Of a stretch of 64,000 nt of DNA, positions 46,991 to 57,597 are shown one piece after another (position 1 is the stretch's first letter; every line of letters starts with the position of its first letter). The notes under the pieces were generated by a model. It searched no databases and was not told the origin of the DNA. It worked only from the letters and a program-made list of their open reading frames with translations. The DNA is from Photorhabdus thracensis (GTDB taxonomy: Bacteria > Pseudomonadota > Gammaproteobacteria > Enterobacterales > Enterobacteriaceae): assembly GCF_001010285.1 (NCBI RefSeq), contig NZ_CP011104.1, forward strand, positions 4,588,001-4,652,000, given 5' to 3'. The position numbers were made by a program, and so were the translations under genes.

Positions 46991-49531
46991 ATGGAAAAGT
47001 ACTCACTGCATAAAACTAATAAGAAATCATATGATATTGAACATTCATGGCTCTTATTACCATTATTGATGACAGTTGGAGTATTTTTTTACTCTACTAA
47101 AACCTATTCTGAAGATTATTTCAACATCCATGCGTTAGAGACTGGGACTGATTTTGGTTCGCCTGAAGATATTGATCTCTCTATTTTCACACAGAATGAC
47201 CAACCTCCTGGTATTTATTGGGTAGATATTTATCTCAATAAAGATAAGATAGATACCAGAAACGTAAACTTTATTATGGTAAATAATAAATTGCTTCCTA
47301 AACTAACTATTCAGCAATTACAGGATATGGGGGTAAAAATTGATACATTCTCAGAATTAATCAGTTTACCACAAGAAACAGAGCTGTCTGATTTAGGTCA
47401 ATATATTCCATCAGCAAGCACTTCCTTTAATTTTGGTCAACAAAGGTTAGATATCAGTATTCCACAAGCAGCATTAAACAATCAGGCAAGAGGTTACGTT
47501 TCACCTGAATTATGGCAACAAGGATTAACTTCATTATTGATTAATTATAATTATAGTGGTTCAAACACCTGGCAAGATAATCCGTCTGGTTCTACACAAA
47601 CCAACTATCTGAATCTTCGAACAGGCGCTAATTGGCAAGCATGGCGTCTGCGCAATTATTCCACCTATACCAGCCGCGATAAGAGTTGGAAAAGTATTAA
47701 TACCTATTTACAACGAGACATTCACCCACTAAAAGGGCAATTAACTCTGGGTGATAGCTTTACATCTTCCTATATTTTTGATGGCGTCCAATTTCGTGGC
47801 TTACAATTAGCTTCTGACGATAATATGTTACCAGACAGCTTAAAAGGTTTTGCCCCTACTATCCGAGGAATTGCTCAAAGTAATGCACAGGTCACAATTA
47901 AACAAAGCGGCTATATCATTTATCAAACTTATGTTTCACCGGGTCCATTTATCATTAATGACCTTTTTCCAACCACAACAAGTGGAAACCTGGAAGTTAT
48001 TATTAAAGAAGCCGATGGACAGGAACATCGCTCTACCCAATCTTTTTCCACAATACCTATTATGTTACGGGAAGGAGGCATTCAATATTCAGTCACTCTG
48101 GGCCAATACCAATCATCAAATAATCGTGGACGAGAACCTAATTTTACCCAAGGGGCACTAATCTACGGCCTTTCCAATAATATCACTACCTATGGTGGGG
48201 CTATCTTTTCAAAAGATTATCAATCAGTTGCTTTAGGATCAGGTTATAATTTTGGTATATTTGGTTCTCTCTCTTTTGACATAACACATGCGAATACCGA
48301 TTTGCCATCAAATATAAGTACCAAAGGGCAATCTTACCGCTTTCAATATGCAAAAGATCTTTTATTAACAGGAACTAATTTTACTCTGGCAGGTTATCGC
48401 TATTCGACACGTGGCTTTTATGATTTTAAAGAAGCCAATGATATAAATAATCCCAATAAAAATGACTGGCATTATCGCACAAATAAAAGAAGCAAATTGC
48501 AATTGCATATTAATCAATCTATTGGAGATTTTGGTAGTTTATATCTATCCGCTTTTCAGCAAAATTACTGGCAGCAACATGGCTATGAACGTAATATCAA
48601 CGCAGGCTATAGCATCAATTATAACAATATTAATTACAGTTTAAATTATACCTATAATCAACTCCCCGACACGAATAAAAATGAACAGCTTTTTTCATTC
48701 AGCATACAGGTTCCATTAGATCGCTGGCTAAAAAATAGCTGGGCCAGTTACAATTTGAATACCAATAAAAACAAGGATATTTCCCACCAAGTGGGTTTAA
48801 GTGGTACGACACTGGAAGATAATAATTTAATTTATAGTTTACAACAGAGTTATGCTAATCACGGTACTGGAGCTGGCGGCCATATACACACAGAATATAA
48901 AGGATCTTATGGTCAATTTAGTGCCGGCTATAGCTATGATAATCATTCCCGCCAGCTGAATTATGGCCTTCAAGGGGGAATTGTTGCTCATCCATATGGC
49001 ATTACTCTTTCTCAACATTTAGGAGATACACTGGCATTAGTCCGGGCTGATGGCGCTCAAGGAATAAAAATCCAGAATAATGTAGGTATTACCACTGACC
49101 GGAATGGTTATGCCGTTATTCCTTATGTCAGCAGCTATCGGAAAAACCGAATTGCACTGGATACCCATTCATTAGCCGATAATGTCGATATTGACGCGAA
49201 TGCCCAAACAGTCATTCCCACCCAGGGGGCATTAGTCCTGGCCAATTTCAAAACCCGAATAGGCCACAGAGTGCTGATAAATCTTTATTATCAAGAAAAT
49301 CCGATTCCTTTTGGTGCGATTGTCAGGTTAGAAAAACAAGATGAGATTGATGAAGCAAACAGTGCCATGGTCAGCCATCAAGGGCTGGTTTATCTCACTG
49401 GTTTACCCAATAGCGGACAGTTACTGGTTAAATGGGGTTACAAGGATATCCAAGAATGCGTAGCTCATTACACACTGCCAGAAAAAAAACCTTTATCTGG
49501 CATTTATACAATAGAAGCACACTGCAAATAA
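46991..49531 (+). CDS. Outer-membrane fimbrial usher
   Basis: An 846-residue FimD/PapC-type usher. After the signal sequence: N-terminal domain (FNIHALETG, DIDLSIFTQNDQPPGIYWVD), 24-strand barrel with plug (RGLQLASDDNMLPDSLKGFAPTIRG near 280-305, GPFIINDLFPTTTSGNLEV), and C-terminal domains with LVRADGAQGIKIQNN, TDRNGYAVIPYVSSYRKN and the final Cys pair. The frame is intact over its full length, so the machine is probably functional. Confidence 0.95.
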   Translation: MEKYSLHKTNKKSYDIEHSWLLLPLLMTVGVFFYSTKTYSEDYFNIHALETGTDFGSPEDIDLSIFTQNDQPPGIYWVDIYLNKDKIDTRNVNFIMVNNKLLPKLTIQQLQDMGVKIDTFSELISLPQETELSDLGQYIPSASTSFNFGQQRLDISIPQAALNNQARGYVSPELWQQGLTSLLINYNYSGSNTWQDNPSGSTQTNYLNLRTGANWQAWRLRNYSTYTSRDKSWKSINTYLQRDIHPLKGQLTLGDSFTSSYIFDGVQFRGLQLASDDNMLPDSLKGFAPTIRGIAQSNAQVTIKQSGYIIYQTYVSPGPFIINDLFPTTTSGNLEVIIKEADGQEHRSTQSFSTIPIMLREGGIQYSVTLGQYQSSNNRGREPNFTQGALIYGLSNNITTYGGAIFSKDYQSVALGSGYNFGIFGSLSFDITHANTDLPSNISTKGQSYRFQYAKDLLLTGTNFTLAGYRYSTRGFYDFKEANDINNPNKNDWHYRTNKRSKLQLHINQSIGDFGSLYLSAFQQNYWQQHGYERNINAGYSINYNNINYSLNYTYNQLPDTNKNEQLFSFSIQVPLDRWLKNSWASYNLNTNKNKDISHQVGLSGTTLEDNNLIYSLQQSYANHGTGAGGHIHTEYKGSYGQFSAGYSYDNHSRQLNYGLQGGIVAHPYGITLSQHLGDTLALVRADGAQGIKIQNNVGITTDRNGYAVIPYVSSYRKNRIALDTHSLADNVDIDANAQTVIPTQGALVLANFKTRIGHRVLINLYYQENPIPFGAIVRLEKQDEIDEANSAMVSHQGLVYLTGLPNSGQLLVKWGYKDIQECVAHYTLPEKKPLSGIYTIEAHCK

Positions 49532-49550
49532 CGATTTTTAGGAAAACACT

Positions 49551-50543
49551 ATGCTCAGTACTTATAATAGGTTTAAATATTTGTTAGTTGCCATCATTTT
49601 ATTTTCTGGTCAGGCAATTATCCCTTATAGTTTTGCTGCTAATTGCCAATTTGATAAAGGATTTAAACCAGAAATCACTAATCTATCTTTTGGAACCTTG
49701 TATGTTCCAAGAGATAAACCTATTGGCACCACTATTCACGAATATCGTGCAGATGAATTAGACAATAAAGGTAATGTTTTCTATTGCGATACTAGAATAA
49801 ATACATCATGGGGATATACAGCCTATAAAAACGCAGATTACAACAAAGATGCTATTTACGAATCAGGTGTTCCCGGTGTGGGTATCAGAATAAATACCTG
49901 GGGTCCTGGCTATGGTCTGGACTGGTTACCCCGTATTACCAATGACCCTGTTAGTTGTGACCATTCAGGCCATTGGTATTGCGGTAATACATGGGGTTAT
50001 TTGACTATTCAGTTGATAAAAATAGCACCGACAACAGGTTCCGGTTTTGTCAAAAGTGATCAATTAATTCAGGCACGGGTAAATGATCGCATCGTTCATA
50101 CCTACCGTTTAGGTAATACCCGGATTATTACCAAAAGCTGTTCACTGAAAGATACCAATATTACTGTTCCTATGGGCGATATCAAAAAAAGCGATTTTTC
50201 CGGTATTAATAGTACAGCAGGAGGAAAAGATTTCGAGGTTATTTTAGATTGTGATGATAATGTTCAAATTCAATTAATGCTTGATGGCAAGAAAGCAAAG
50301 AATAGATTAAATCATGTATGGGCACTTGATCAGAATTATAATCGCACAACAGCCTCCGGTGTTGGTATACAAATCCTTTATAACAACCAACCGGTAATTA
50401 TTCACTCACAAATAAATATCGGTAACAGCTATTCAGGCGGGAAGTACTCTATTCCTTTACGCGCCCGCTATTTCCAGACAGACCGCAATATTACCCCCGG
50501 TCAAGCAAATGCAACCGCAACAATGACATTAATTTATCAGTGA
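49551..50543 (+). CDS. Fimbrial tip adhesin (two-domain)
   Basis: A 330-residue exported protein. Signal peptide ends near SFAA. The N-terminal half (to about 190) is a putative receptor-binding domain rich in Trp, Tyr and Gly (NTWGPGYGLDW, CDHSGHWYCGNTWGYL) with several Cys. The C-terminal half is a pilin domain (KSCSLKDTNITVPMGDI, SGINSTAGGKDFEVILDCDD, ending ANATATMTLIYQ). This matches FimH/MrkD-like tip adhesins; the receptor is unknown. Last gene of the operon. Confidence 0.87.
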   Translation: MLSTYNRFKYLLVAIILFSGQAIIPYSFAANCQFDKGFKPEITNLSFGTLYVPRDKPIGTTIHEYRADELDNKGNVFYCDTRINTSWGYTAYKNADYNKDAIYESGVPGVGIRINTWGPGYGLDWLPRITNDPVSCDHSGHWYCGNTWGYLTIQLIKIAPTTGSGFVKSDQLIQARVNDRIVHTYRLGNTRIITKSCSLKDTNITVPMGDIKKSDFSGINSTAGGKDFEVILDCDDNVQIQLMLDGKKAKNRLNHVWALDQNYNRTTASGVGIQILYNNQPVIIHSQINIGNSYSGGKYSIPLRARYFQTDRNITPGQANATATMTLIYQ

Positions 50544-50637
50544 TAAATAACTTATACTTACGTCTTACGAGTGTTCTTTGAATGATTTTTTCTTCTTTAA
50601 GTAGTATTTTTTAAACACTAGCTATTATTAATTTATT

Positions 50638-50753
50638 GATTTCAAGATGCATCGCGACGGCAAGGGAGTGAATCCTTGGGAGCATAGCTAACTATGTGAC
50701 CGGGGTGAGCGAGTGCAGCCAACAAAGCGGCAACTTGAAAGATAACGGGTATA
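50638..50753. repeat. Palindromic dispersed repeat, long form
   Basis: Member of the family seen at 18401-18482, here about 116 bp: TTTCAAGATGCATCGCGACGG at one end, GCAGCCAACAAAGCGGC then CAACTTGAAAGATAACGGGTATA at the other. The extra central part (GTGAATCCTTGGGAGCATAG) is missing from the short copy. It lies between the fimbrial operon and hrpA. Confidence 0.8.
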
Positions 50754-50818
50754 GATTTTAGATAAATCTATCCTGCACTCTTGTACGGTACAACTGCCAA
50801 CTAGGTCATACGTCTTAG

Positions 50819-50845
50819 CAAAAAGCCACCGCTAAAAGAGGTGGC
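50819..50845 (-). terminator. Terminator of hrpA
   Basis: On the minus strand GCCACC and GGTGGC pair across a nine-base loop and are followed by TTTTT. It lies ten bases after the hrpA stop. Confidence 0.88.
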
Positions 50846-50854
50846 CTTGCACTA

Positions 50855-53800
50855 TTAAGAAGCAATCTGTTCCATATTCTGCAAAATACGTTTATCAGAG
50901 ACCGGATATGGCGTACCCAGTTGTTGGGCAAACAAGCTGATCCTTAATTCTTCTATCATCCAACGAATCTCTTGCACCTCAGGTAACTGCTTCTGTTGCA
51001 GTGATAATTTCGCCAACCATTGCTGCCACTGCTGCTGAACATTCTCGACACGCCCCATTTGCGTCCGATCCCTGTGTGGATCAATCGCCAATTTTTCAAG
51101 GCGGCGGTCAATACCGTGCAAATAACGCAAAACATCCGGCAAACGTTTCCAGCTATTAGCGGTGACAAATCCTTTGAAAACCAAACCAGAAAGCTGCGCT
51201 TTGATATCAGATAACGCCAGAGCCAGCGAAATATCAACCCTACCCTTAAGACGTTTATTAATAGCAAAAACAGTAGTGAGTATCTGTTCCACCTGCCTGG
51301 CAATTTCCACAACGGTATCATTCAACTCAGCCCGAACCTTATTCTGTAGTTGAATAAAAGTCTGTTCATTCCAAGCCGGTCCACCATTCCCTGCGATCAA
51401 TTTATCAACGCCACAAGAGATACAATCGTCAATTAAATCCAATACCTTGCCATAAGGATTAAAATAAAGCCCCAATTTGGATTTGTTCGGCAATTTCTCA
51501 TGTAAGTATTTAATGGGTGAAGGAATATTTAGCAATAACAGACGACGGGTGCCTTCCCACATGGCCGTCTGTTGTTCCAATTCAGTTTCAAACAATCTGA
51601 TACCGATGCTCTCTTTTTCATCCACCAGCGCTGGAAATGCTTTAACGGAGTAACCTCCACGTTTTTGCTCATATCGTTCCGGTAATTCACCGAAACTCCA
51701 AATATGCAGCCCACTCTGTTCAATACCATCATCGGCAACAGCTGAAAGCGTCTCCTGAACTTTCTCTTTCAATCGTACTTTCAACGCAGCTAAATCTTTG
51801 CCTTCAGCGATAGTCCGGTTCTTCTCTCCTGCTACCCGGAATGTCATTTTGAGGTGATCGGGCACTTGTTCTAACTGCCAATCATCACGTGACACTGTCA
51901 CTCCTGTCATACGCCGTAATTCTCCCTCAAGACTATCCAACAAAGTGGATTGAGGTTGAGGTATCCGTTCCAAAAATGCCTGAGCATAGTTTGGCGCCGG
52001 TACAAAATTACGACGCACCGGTTTCGGCAATGATTTAATCAGAGCGACGACAAGATCATAGCGAATACCTGGGATCTGCCAATCAAATCCTTCATTTTTA
52101 ACCTGATTCAGTACCGGCAGCGGAATATGGACCGTCACACCATCGGCTTCTGTGCCCGGCTCAAACTGATAACTAAGTCGTAATTTCAGTGCATCTTGAT
52201 GCCAATAATTAGGATAATCCAACGCGCTGATTTTATCCGCATCACCTTTGATCAACATATTTTTTTCAAAGTTGAGCAGGTCCGGTTGCGTTCTGTTTGT
52301 CTTCAACCACCAACGATCAAAATGCCCCGTAGAAACCACACTCTGAGGTATACGTTGATCATAAAAACTGAACAGGATTTCATCATCCACCAGAATGTCA
52401 CGACGGCGGGATTTATGCTCCAGCGCCTCAATTTCCTCACGCAATTTCAGATTCGCCCGAAAAAATGCATGCCGGGTTTGCCAGTCACCTTCCACCAGCG
52501 CATGACGGATGAACAATTCACGGCAAAGCATTGGGTCAATTTTACTGTAATTAATCAAACGACTCGCCACAATTGGCAATCCATATAAAGTGACTTTCTC
52601 CCTAGCCATTGTCGCACCCTGCGATTTTTGCCAATGCGGTTCGCTATAATGGTGCTTCACCAGATGTGTGGCTAACGGTTCAATCCACTCAGGTTCTATC
52701 CGCGCAGCAATACGCCCCCACAAACGATTGGTTTCAACCAGTTCCGCAACCATTGCCCATTTAGGTGGCTTCTTGAATAAGCCGGAGCCAGGAAAAATAG
52801 AAAAACGAGCATTGCGCGCACCAGTATATTCCTGTTTATCTGTATCTTTTTGGCCAATATGCGATAACAGCCCAGAGAGTAACGAAACATGAATACTGCG
52901 ATAATCTGCATCCTGACTATTTACCGGCAGACCCACTTCTTTTACAACTTGTCGTAACTGGGTATATACGTCCTGCCATTCTCTGACTCTCAGATAGTTA
53001 AGATAATCCTGACGGCAAAGTTTGCGGAATTGCGAAGAAGAAAGTTCTTTTTGCTGCTCTTTCAGGAAATCCCATAATTTCAGGAATGCGATAAAATCAG
53101 AATCTTTGTCGGCAAAGCGACGATGTTTCTCATCAGAAACTTGTTGTTTCTCCAGTGGCCTCTCTCTTGGATCCTGAATAGATAGCGCAGAGGTAATTAT
53201 CATCACTTCACGCACACAACCATGATGACGAGCTTCCAGCACCATACGCGCCAACCGGGGATCAACCGGAAGTTGAGCAAGTTGCCGCCCTATTAATGTT
53301 AGGCGGTAATTACCCTTCACCGTTGCGTTCTGGTCAATCGCCCCAAGCTCTTCCAAAAGCCGGACACCATCCTGAATATTACGTTTATCAGGTGGTTGCA
53401 CAAATGGAAATGCGCCAATATCCCCAAGGCCAATTGATGTCATTTGCAGAATGACCGATGCCAGGTTAGTCCGCAGAATTTCCGGATCAGTAAACTCTGG
53501 CCGTGAAAGGAAATCATCCTCCGAATACAGGCGAATACAAATCCCGTCAGATACACGTCCGCAGCGCCCTTTCCGCTGATTAGCCGATGCCTGGGATATT
53601 GGTTCAATCGGCAATCGCTGGACTTTCGTCCGATAACTGTAACGACTGATACGTGCATATCCGGTATCAATCACATATTTAATTCCCGGAACAGTCAAAG
53701 AAGTTTCTGCCACGTTAGTTGCCAGCACAATTCTGCGGCCGGCATGTGACTGGAAAATCCGGTTCTGATCACTGTTAGAAAGACGCGCAAACAGCGGCAA

Positions 53801-54598
53801 TACTTCGGTATGACGCAAATTCAATTTATTCAAAGCATCGGCTGTATCACGAATTTCCCGCTCACCACTCATAAAGACCAGAATATCCCCAGGCCCTTCA
53901 CGGCCCAGTTCATCAACAGCATCAATAATTGCTTCAAGCTGATCCCGCTCTTCATCACTGTCTTCGGCTATTACAGGCCGATAACGCACCTCCACCGGAT
54001 AAGTTCGGCCTGAAACTTCAATAATGGGCGCATGATGAAAATGACGGGAAAAACGTTCAGGATCGATAGTCGCTGAAGTGATGATGACTTTCAGATCAGG
54101 GCGTTTTGGCAATAGCTGACGCAAGTAACCCAAAATAAAATCAATATTCAGACTACGTTCATGCGCCTCATCAATAATGAGCGTGTCATACTGTTTAAGC
54201 AGCCTCTCATTTTGCAGTTCCGCCAGCAAAATACCATCTGTCATCAACTTAACCAGCGTTTTATCACTTATATGATCACTGAAACGGACTTTATAACCTA
54301 CAGCTGAACCCACTGAGGTTTCCAATTCTTCCGCCAGGCGATTGGCAACCGCGCGAGCAGCCAGCCGCCGGGGTTGAGTATGACCAATCAATCCTTTTAT
54401 TCCCCTGCCCAATTCGAGGCAAATTTTGGGGATCTGCGTTGTTTTACCCGAGCCGGTTTCGCCAGCAATAATGACAACCTGATGATCACGAATAGCTTTG
54501 TAGATCTCATCTTTCTTCTGGCTGACAGGCAAGTTTTCTGGGTATTTGATTGTTGGACAAACGGCCTGACGATTAATGATTTTCTGAGACTCTTTCAC
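50855..54598 (-). CDS. hrpA: ATP-dependent RNA helicase HrpA
   Basis: DEAH-box helicase of 1247 residues, closely similar to E. coli HrpA along the helicase core (AGETGSGKTTQ near 45, DEAHERS near 145, SATIDPERFSRHF, ATNVAETSLTVPGIKYVIDTG, QRKGRCGRVSDG) and the long C-terminal region. It acts in ribosome rescue and mRNA processing. The start is GTG 54598, with a stop three codons upstream. The protein therefore lacks about 60-70 residues present at the E. coli N-terminus (about 1300 residues in all), and no equivalent is visible in the other upstream frames. Confidence 0.94.
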   Translation of the reverse strand: MKESQKIINRQAVCPTIKYPENLPVSQKKDEIYKAIRDHQVVIIAGETGSGKTTQIPKICLELGRGIKGLIGHTQPRRLAARAVANRLAEELETSVGSAVGYKVRFSDHISDKTLVKLMTDGILLAELQNERLLKQYDTLIIDEAHERSLNIDFILGYLRQLLPKRPDLKVIITSATIDPERFSRHFHHAPIIEVSGRTYPVEVRYRPVIAEDSDEERDQLEAIIDAVDELGREGPGDILVFMSGEREIRDTADALNKLNLRHTEVLPLFARLSNSDQNRIFQSHAGRRIVLATNVAETSLTVPGIKYVIDTGYARISRYSYRTKVQRLPIEPISQASANQRKGRCGRVSDGICIRLYSEDDFLSRPEFTDPEILRTNLASVILQMTSIGLGDIGAFPFVQPPDKRNIQDGVRLLEELGAIDQNATVKGNYRLTLIGRQLAQLPVDPRLARMVLEARHHGCVREVMIITSALSIQDPRERPLEKQQVSDEKHRRFADKDSDFIAFLKLWDFLKEQQKELSSSQFRKLCRQDYLNYLRVREWQDVYTQLRQVVKEVGLPVNSQDADYRSIHVSLLSGLLSHIGQKDTDKQEYTGARNARFSIFPGSGLFKKPPKWAMVAELVETNRLWGRIAARIEPEWIEPLATHLVKHHYSEPHWQKSQGATMAREKVTLYGLPIVASRLINYSKIDPMLCRELFIRHALVEGDWQTRHAFFRANLKLREEIEALEHKSRRRDILVDDEILFSFYDQRIPQSVVSTGHFDRWWLKTNRTQPDLLNFEKNMLIKGDADKISALDYPNYWHQDALKLRLSYQFEPGTEADGVTVHIPLPVLNQVKNEGFDWQIPGIRYDLVVALIKSLPKPVRRNFVPAPNYAQAFLERIPQPQSTLLDSLEGELRRMTGVTVSRDDWQLEQVPDHLKMTFRVAGEKNRTIAEGKDLAALKVRLKEKVQETLSAVADDGIEQSGLHIWSFGELPERYEQKRGGYSVKAFPALVDEKESIGIRLFETELEQQTAMWEGTRRLLLLNIPSPIKYLHEKLPNKSKLGLYFNPYGKVLDLIDDCISCGVDKLIAGNGGPAWNEQTFIQLQNKVRAELNDTVVEIARQVEQILTTVFAINKRLKGRVDISLALALSDIKAQLSGLVFKGFVTANSWKRLPDVLRYLHGIDRRLEKLAIDPHRDRTQMGRVENVQQQWQQWLAKLSLQQKQLPEVQEIRWMIEELRISLFAQQLGTPYPVSDKRILQNMEQIAS

Positions 54599-54842
54599 CT
54601 TATCTTAGTCCTTAGTGACTTATTACTTTGCTGATTAGCCCGTTTTTGCTGATGACATAGTAGCATATCCTCTTTATTGGCAATAATTTCAGCGAGTATT
54701 CCTGCTGCTGTAATCAGTACGGATAAATGTTATTCAATAAATTTGAACACTAATCTCTAAATATTGATCTATTACCAGAAGATAATAACTCATAGAATAA
54801 CTGTATTGCGATTAACAAGTGAACGAACAAAAGTTAATTTAA

Positions 54843-55454
<612 letters not shown>

Positions 55455-55503
55455 TAATTACACTCTATTCATACATTACCTATATATTATATTGCTGCAT
55501 TTT

Positions 55504-55530
55504 GCGCACCTCCCGGTGCGCTTTTATTTC
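55504..55530 (+). terminator. Terminator of azoR
   Basis: GCGCACC-TCCC-GGTGCGC followed by TTTTATTTC, about 50 bp after the azoR stop. Confidence 0.9.
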
Positions 55531-55531
55531 T

Positions 55532-55696
55532 TCAACCATGTAGTCCCTTATCGATATGAGTATCAGAACACCCTATTTCCCTGAGGTAACCAGAGGCCCT
55601 GGATAACCAATGGAGAATAGAAAACCAAGCCGTCAGCATCAGCAACACCAACGGCATCAGAACCATAATGAATATTTTTAACACTTTGATTATCAA
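55532..55696 (-). CDS. Candidate small membrane protein
   Basis: A 54-codon minus-strand frame starting at TTG 55696, with AGGAG about ten bases upstream. It encodes a single hydrophobic helix (IIKVLKIFIMVLMPLVLLML, then TAWFSILHWL) and a polar tail SRASGYLREIGCSDTHIDKG. The helix-plus-tail layout resembles small regulatory or toxin-like membrane proteins, but no family is recognised. Internal ATGs at codons 11, 14 and 20 are alternatives. Non-overlapping with other genes and ending next to the azoR terminator. Confidence 0.4.
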   Translation of the reverse strand: MIIKVLKIFIMVLMPLVLLMLTAWFSILHWLSRASGYLREIGCSDTHIDKGLHG

Positions 55697-55937
55697 ATCA
55701 TTGCCTCTCCTTATTAAACCTTAGATCGGTTACTTCTATTGTTATTCCATAATTTAGTAGATACATCTCAAACTAAGATATTGATTATTAAGAGAATTTT
55801 GTTGAAGATATAGGGAGATAACAAGCAATACCCCTATAGCGTTACTTAATTTATCGGTTTATTTAAACCTTTACGTCAGCAATAATTTAAGCCCTAAACA
55901 ATTTATTAGCTACTTAAATTATGACGGAGATAATTCC
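55697..55937. promoter_or_regulatory. ldhA upstream region
   Basis: 240 bp, AT-rich. It holds the ldhA promoter and a small dyad (TATAGGG at about 55810 against CCCTATA at about 55834). No FNR or ArcA site is convincing by eye. Confidence 0.4.
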
Positions 55938-56942
55938 ATGAAATTAGTCGTTTACAGTACCAAACAGTATGACCATAAACATCTGGAGCTGGTTAATCAA
56001 AAACTCGGGTTTGATTATGATTTTGAGTTTTTCGATTTTCCTCTTAGCTCAAAAACCGCCAAAAATGCTATCGGTGCAGATGCTGTTTGTATTTTCGTTA
56101 ACGATAATGCTGATCGTGAAGTGCTTGAAGAATTGGCTGGAATGAATATAAAAATCCTCGCACTACGTTGTGCAGGTTTTAATAATGTCGATTTGGACGC
56201 AGCTAAAGAATTGGGCATTCAGGTTGTACGGGTTCCAGCTTACTCTCCAGAAGCTGTTGCTGAACATACTATTGGGTTAATCCTGTGCTTAAACCGCCGT
56301 ATTCACCGTGCTTATCAACGCACCCGTGACGCCAATTTCTCTCTTGATGGCTTAATTGGTTTCAATATGCACAACCGTACAGCGGGAATTATTGGAACAG
56401 GTAAGATTGGTATCGCAACGCTACGTATTCTTAAAGGGTTTGGCATGCGCCTGTTAGCCTGTGATCCATACCCAAATCAAGCTGTTTTGGATCTCGGTGC
56501 TGAATATGTCGATCTGGATACGCTATATGCGCAATCCGATGTGATATCTCTTCATTGTCCGCTGACATCAGAAAACTATCATCTGCTGAATGAACTTGCT
56601 TTTAGCAAAATGAAAAACGGCGTCATGATCGTCAATACCAGCCGTGGCGCTCTGATTGATTCCGTAGCCGCTATTAACGCATTAAAGCAACAAAAAATTG
56701 GCGCTCTGGGTATGGACGTTTATGAAAATGAACGCGACCTCTTCTTTGAAGACAAATCTAATGACGTGATTCAGGATGATATTTTTCGTCGCTTGTCTTC
56801 ATGTCATAACGTGCTGTTTACCGGTCATCAGGCATTTCTGACAGAAGAAGCCTTGACCAGTATCAGTGAAACTACGCTGAGAAATATCCAGCAATTAATC
56901 AACGGGAAAAATTGCCCGAATATTGTTAGTAAGTACCCTTAA
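55938..56942 (+). CDS. ldhA: D-lactate dehydrogenase (fermentative)
   Basis: NAD-dependent 2-hydroxyacid dehydrogenase of 334 residues reducing pyruvate to D-lactate. The Rossmann motif is GIIGTGKIG near 150-158; ALRCAGFNNVDL, the VNTSRGALID region with its nearby Arg, GMDVYENERDLFFED with its Glu, and the catalytic His in FTGHQAFLTEEAL are all present. Very close to E. coli LdhA; hslJ follows as in E. coli. Confidence 0.96.
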   Translation: MKLVVYSTKQYDHKHLELVNQKLGFDYDFEFFDFPLSSKTAKNAIGADAVCIFVNDNADREVLEELAGMNIKILALRCAGFNNVDLDAAKELGIQVVRVPAYSPEAVAEHTIGLILCLNRRIHRAYQRTRDANFSLDGLIGFNMHNRTAGIIGTGKIGIATLRILKGFGMRLLACDPYPNQAVLDLGAEYVDLDTLYAQSDVISLHCPLTSENYHLLNELAFSKMKNGVMIVNTSRGALIDSVAAINALKQQKIGALGMDVYENERDLFFEDKSNDVIQDDIFRRLSSCHNVLFTGHQAFLTEEALTSISETTLRNIQQLINGKNCPNIVSKYP

Positions 56943-56964
56943 AATAATATATTAGGAGATAAAT

Positions 56965-57390
56965 ATGAAAAAAATACTACCTTTGGCAACTGCGACTTTA
57001 TTGTTAGCCACATTCCAAGCATCAGCAGTAGAAAACGTGTCGATCGATGATTTACAACATCACAGATTTGTTCTGGTAAGTGTTAATGGCGAAGACGCGA
57101 AAAATCAAGATGGTCGCGTACCATCCATTGAATTCGGTGAAAAAATGCATATCTCTGGCTCCATGTGTAATCTCTTTATGGGTCAAGGCAAACTGAAAAA
57201 TGGTGTACTGACAGTTAAAAACCTGGCCAGCACTCAAATGCTTTGCTCTGATGATAAGTTGAACAAATGGGATTACCTGATTGGTAAAGTATTAGCTGAT
57301 GGAGTCAAAGTCACGCTGAAAGATCAAAAGCTGATCCTGTCCAATCATGACAATAAACTGGTTTATAAACTGAAGGATTATGTCCAGTAA
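56965..57390 (+). CDS. hslJ: Heat-shock protein HslJ (META domain)
   Basis: A 141-residue META-domain protein. The signal peptide MKKILPLATATLLLATFQASA lacks the lipobox Cys found in E. coli HslJ, so it is probably periplasmic rather than a lipoprotein. The domain shows HRFVLVSVNGED, PSIEFGEKMHISGSMCNLFMG and KNLASTQMLCSDD with two conserved Cys. Implicated in heat and novobiocin tolerance. It starts 22 bp after ldhA and is probably co-transcribed. Confidence 0.92.
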   Translation: MKKILPLATATLLLATFQASAVENVSIDDLQHHRFVLVSVNGEDAKNQDGRVPSIEFGEKMHISGSMCNLFMGQGKLKNGVLTVKNLASTQMLCSDDKLNKWDYLIGKVLADGVKVTLKDQKLILSNHDNKLVYKLKDYVQ

Positions 57391-57412
57391 TCAGAAAGTA
57401 AGTTAGTTTCAG

Positions 57413-57436
57413 GTGCCGGAAAGCGCTTTCCGGCAC
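57413..57436 (+). terminator. Terminator after hslJ
   Basis: GTGCCGGAAA-GCGC-TTTCCGGCAC, a 10-bp perfect stem with a short following TTCT, 22 bp after the hslJ stop. Confidence 0.75.
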
Positions 57437-57527
57437 TTCTAGATATACATATATTAACAATAAACCTACGGTTGGATTAACCTCGCCATCTGAACTGTTC
57501 TACAGAGGTATGTCATCAATTTGACAA

Positions 57528-57549
57528 GAAAAAGCCGCAACTAAGCGGC
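57528..57549 (-). terminator. Terminator of the orphan gene at 57598
   Basis: On the minus strand GCCGC-TTAGTT-GCGGC is followed by TTTTTCTT, a compact intrinsic terminator about 50 bp after the stop of the orphan gene. Confidence 0.85.
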
Positions 57550-57597
57550 GTGTGTGGCAAAACCCATAAGAAGTTAGAATTGTTTTCTATTAATTCA

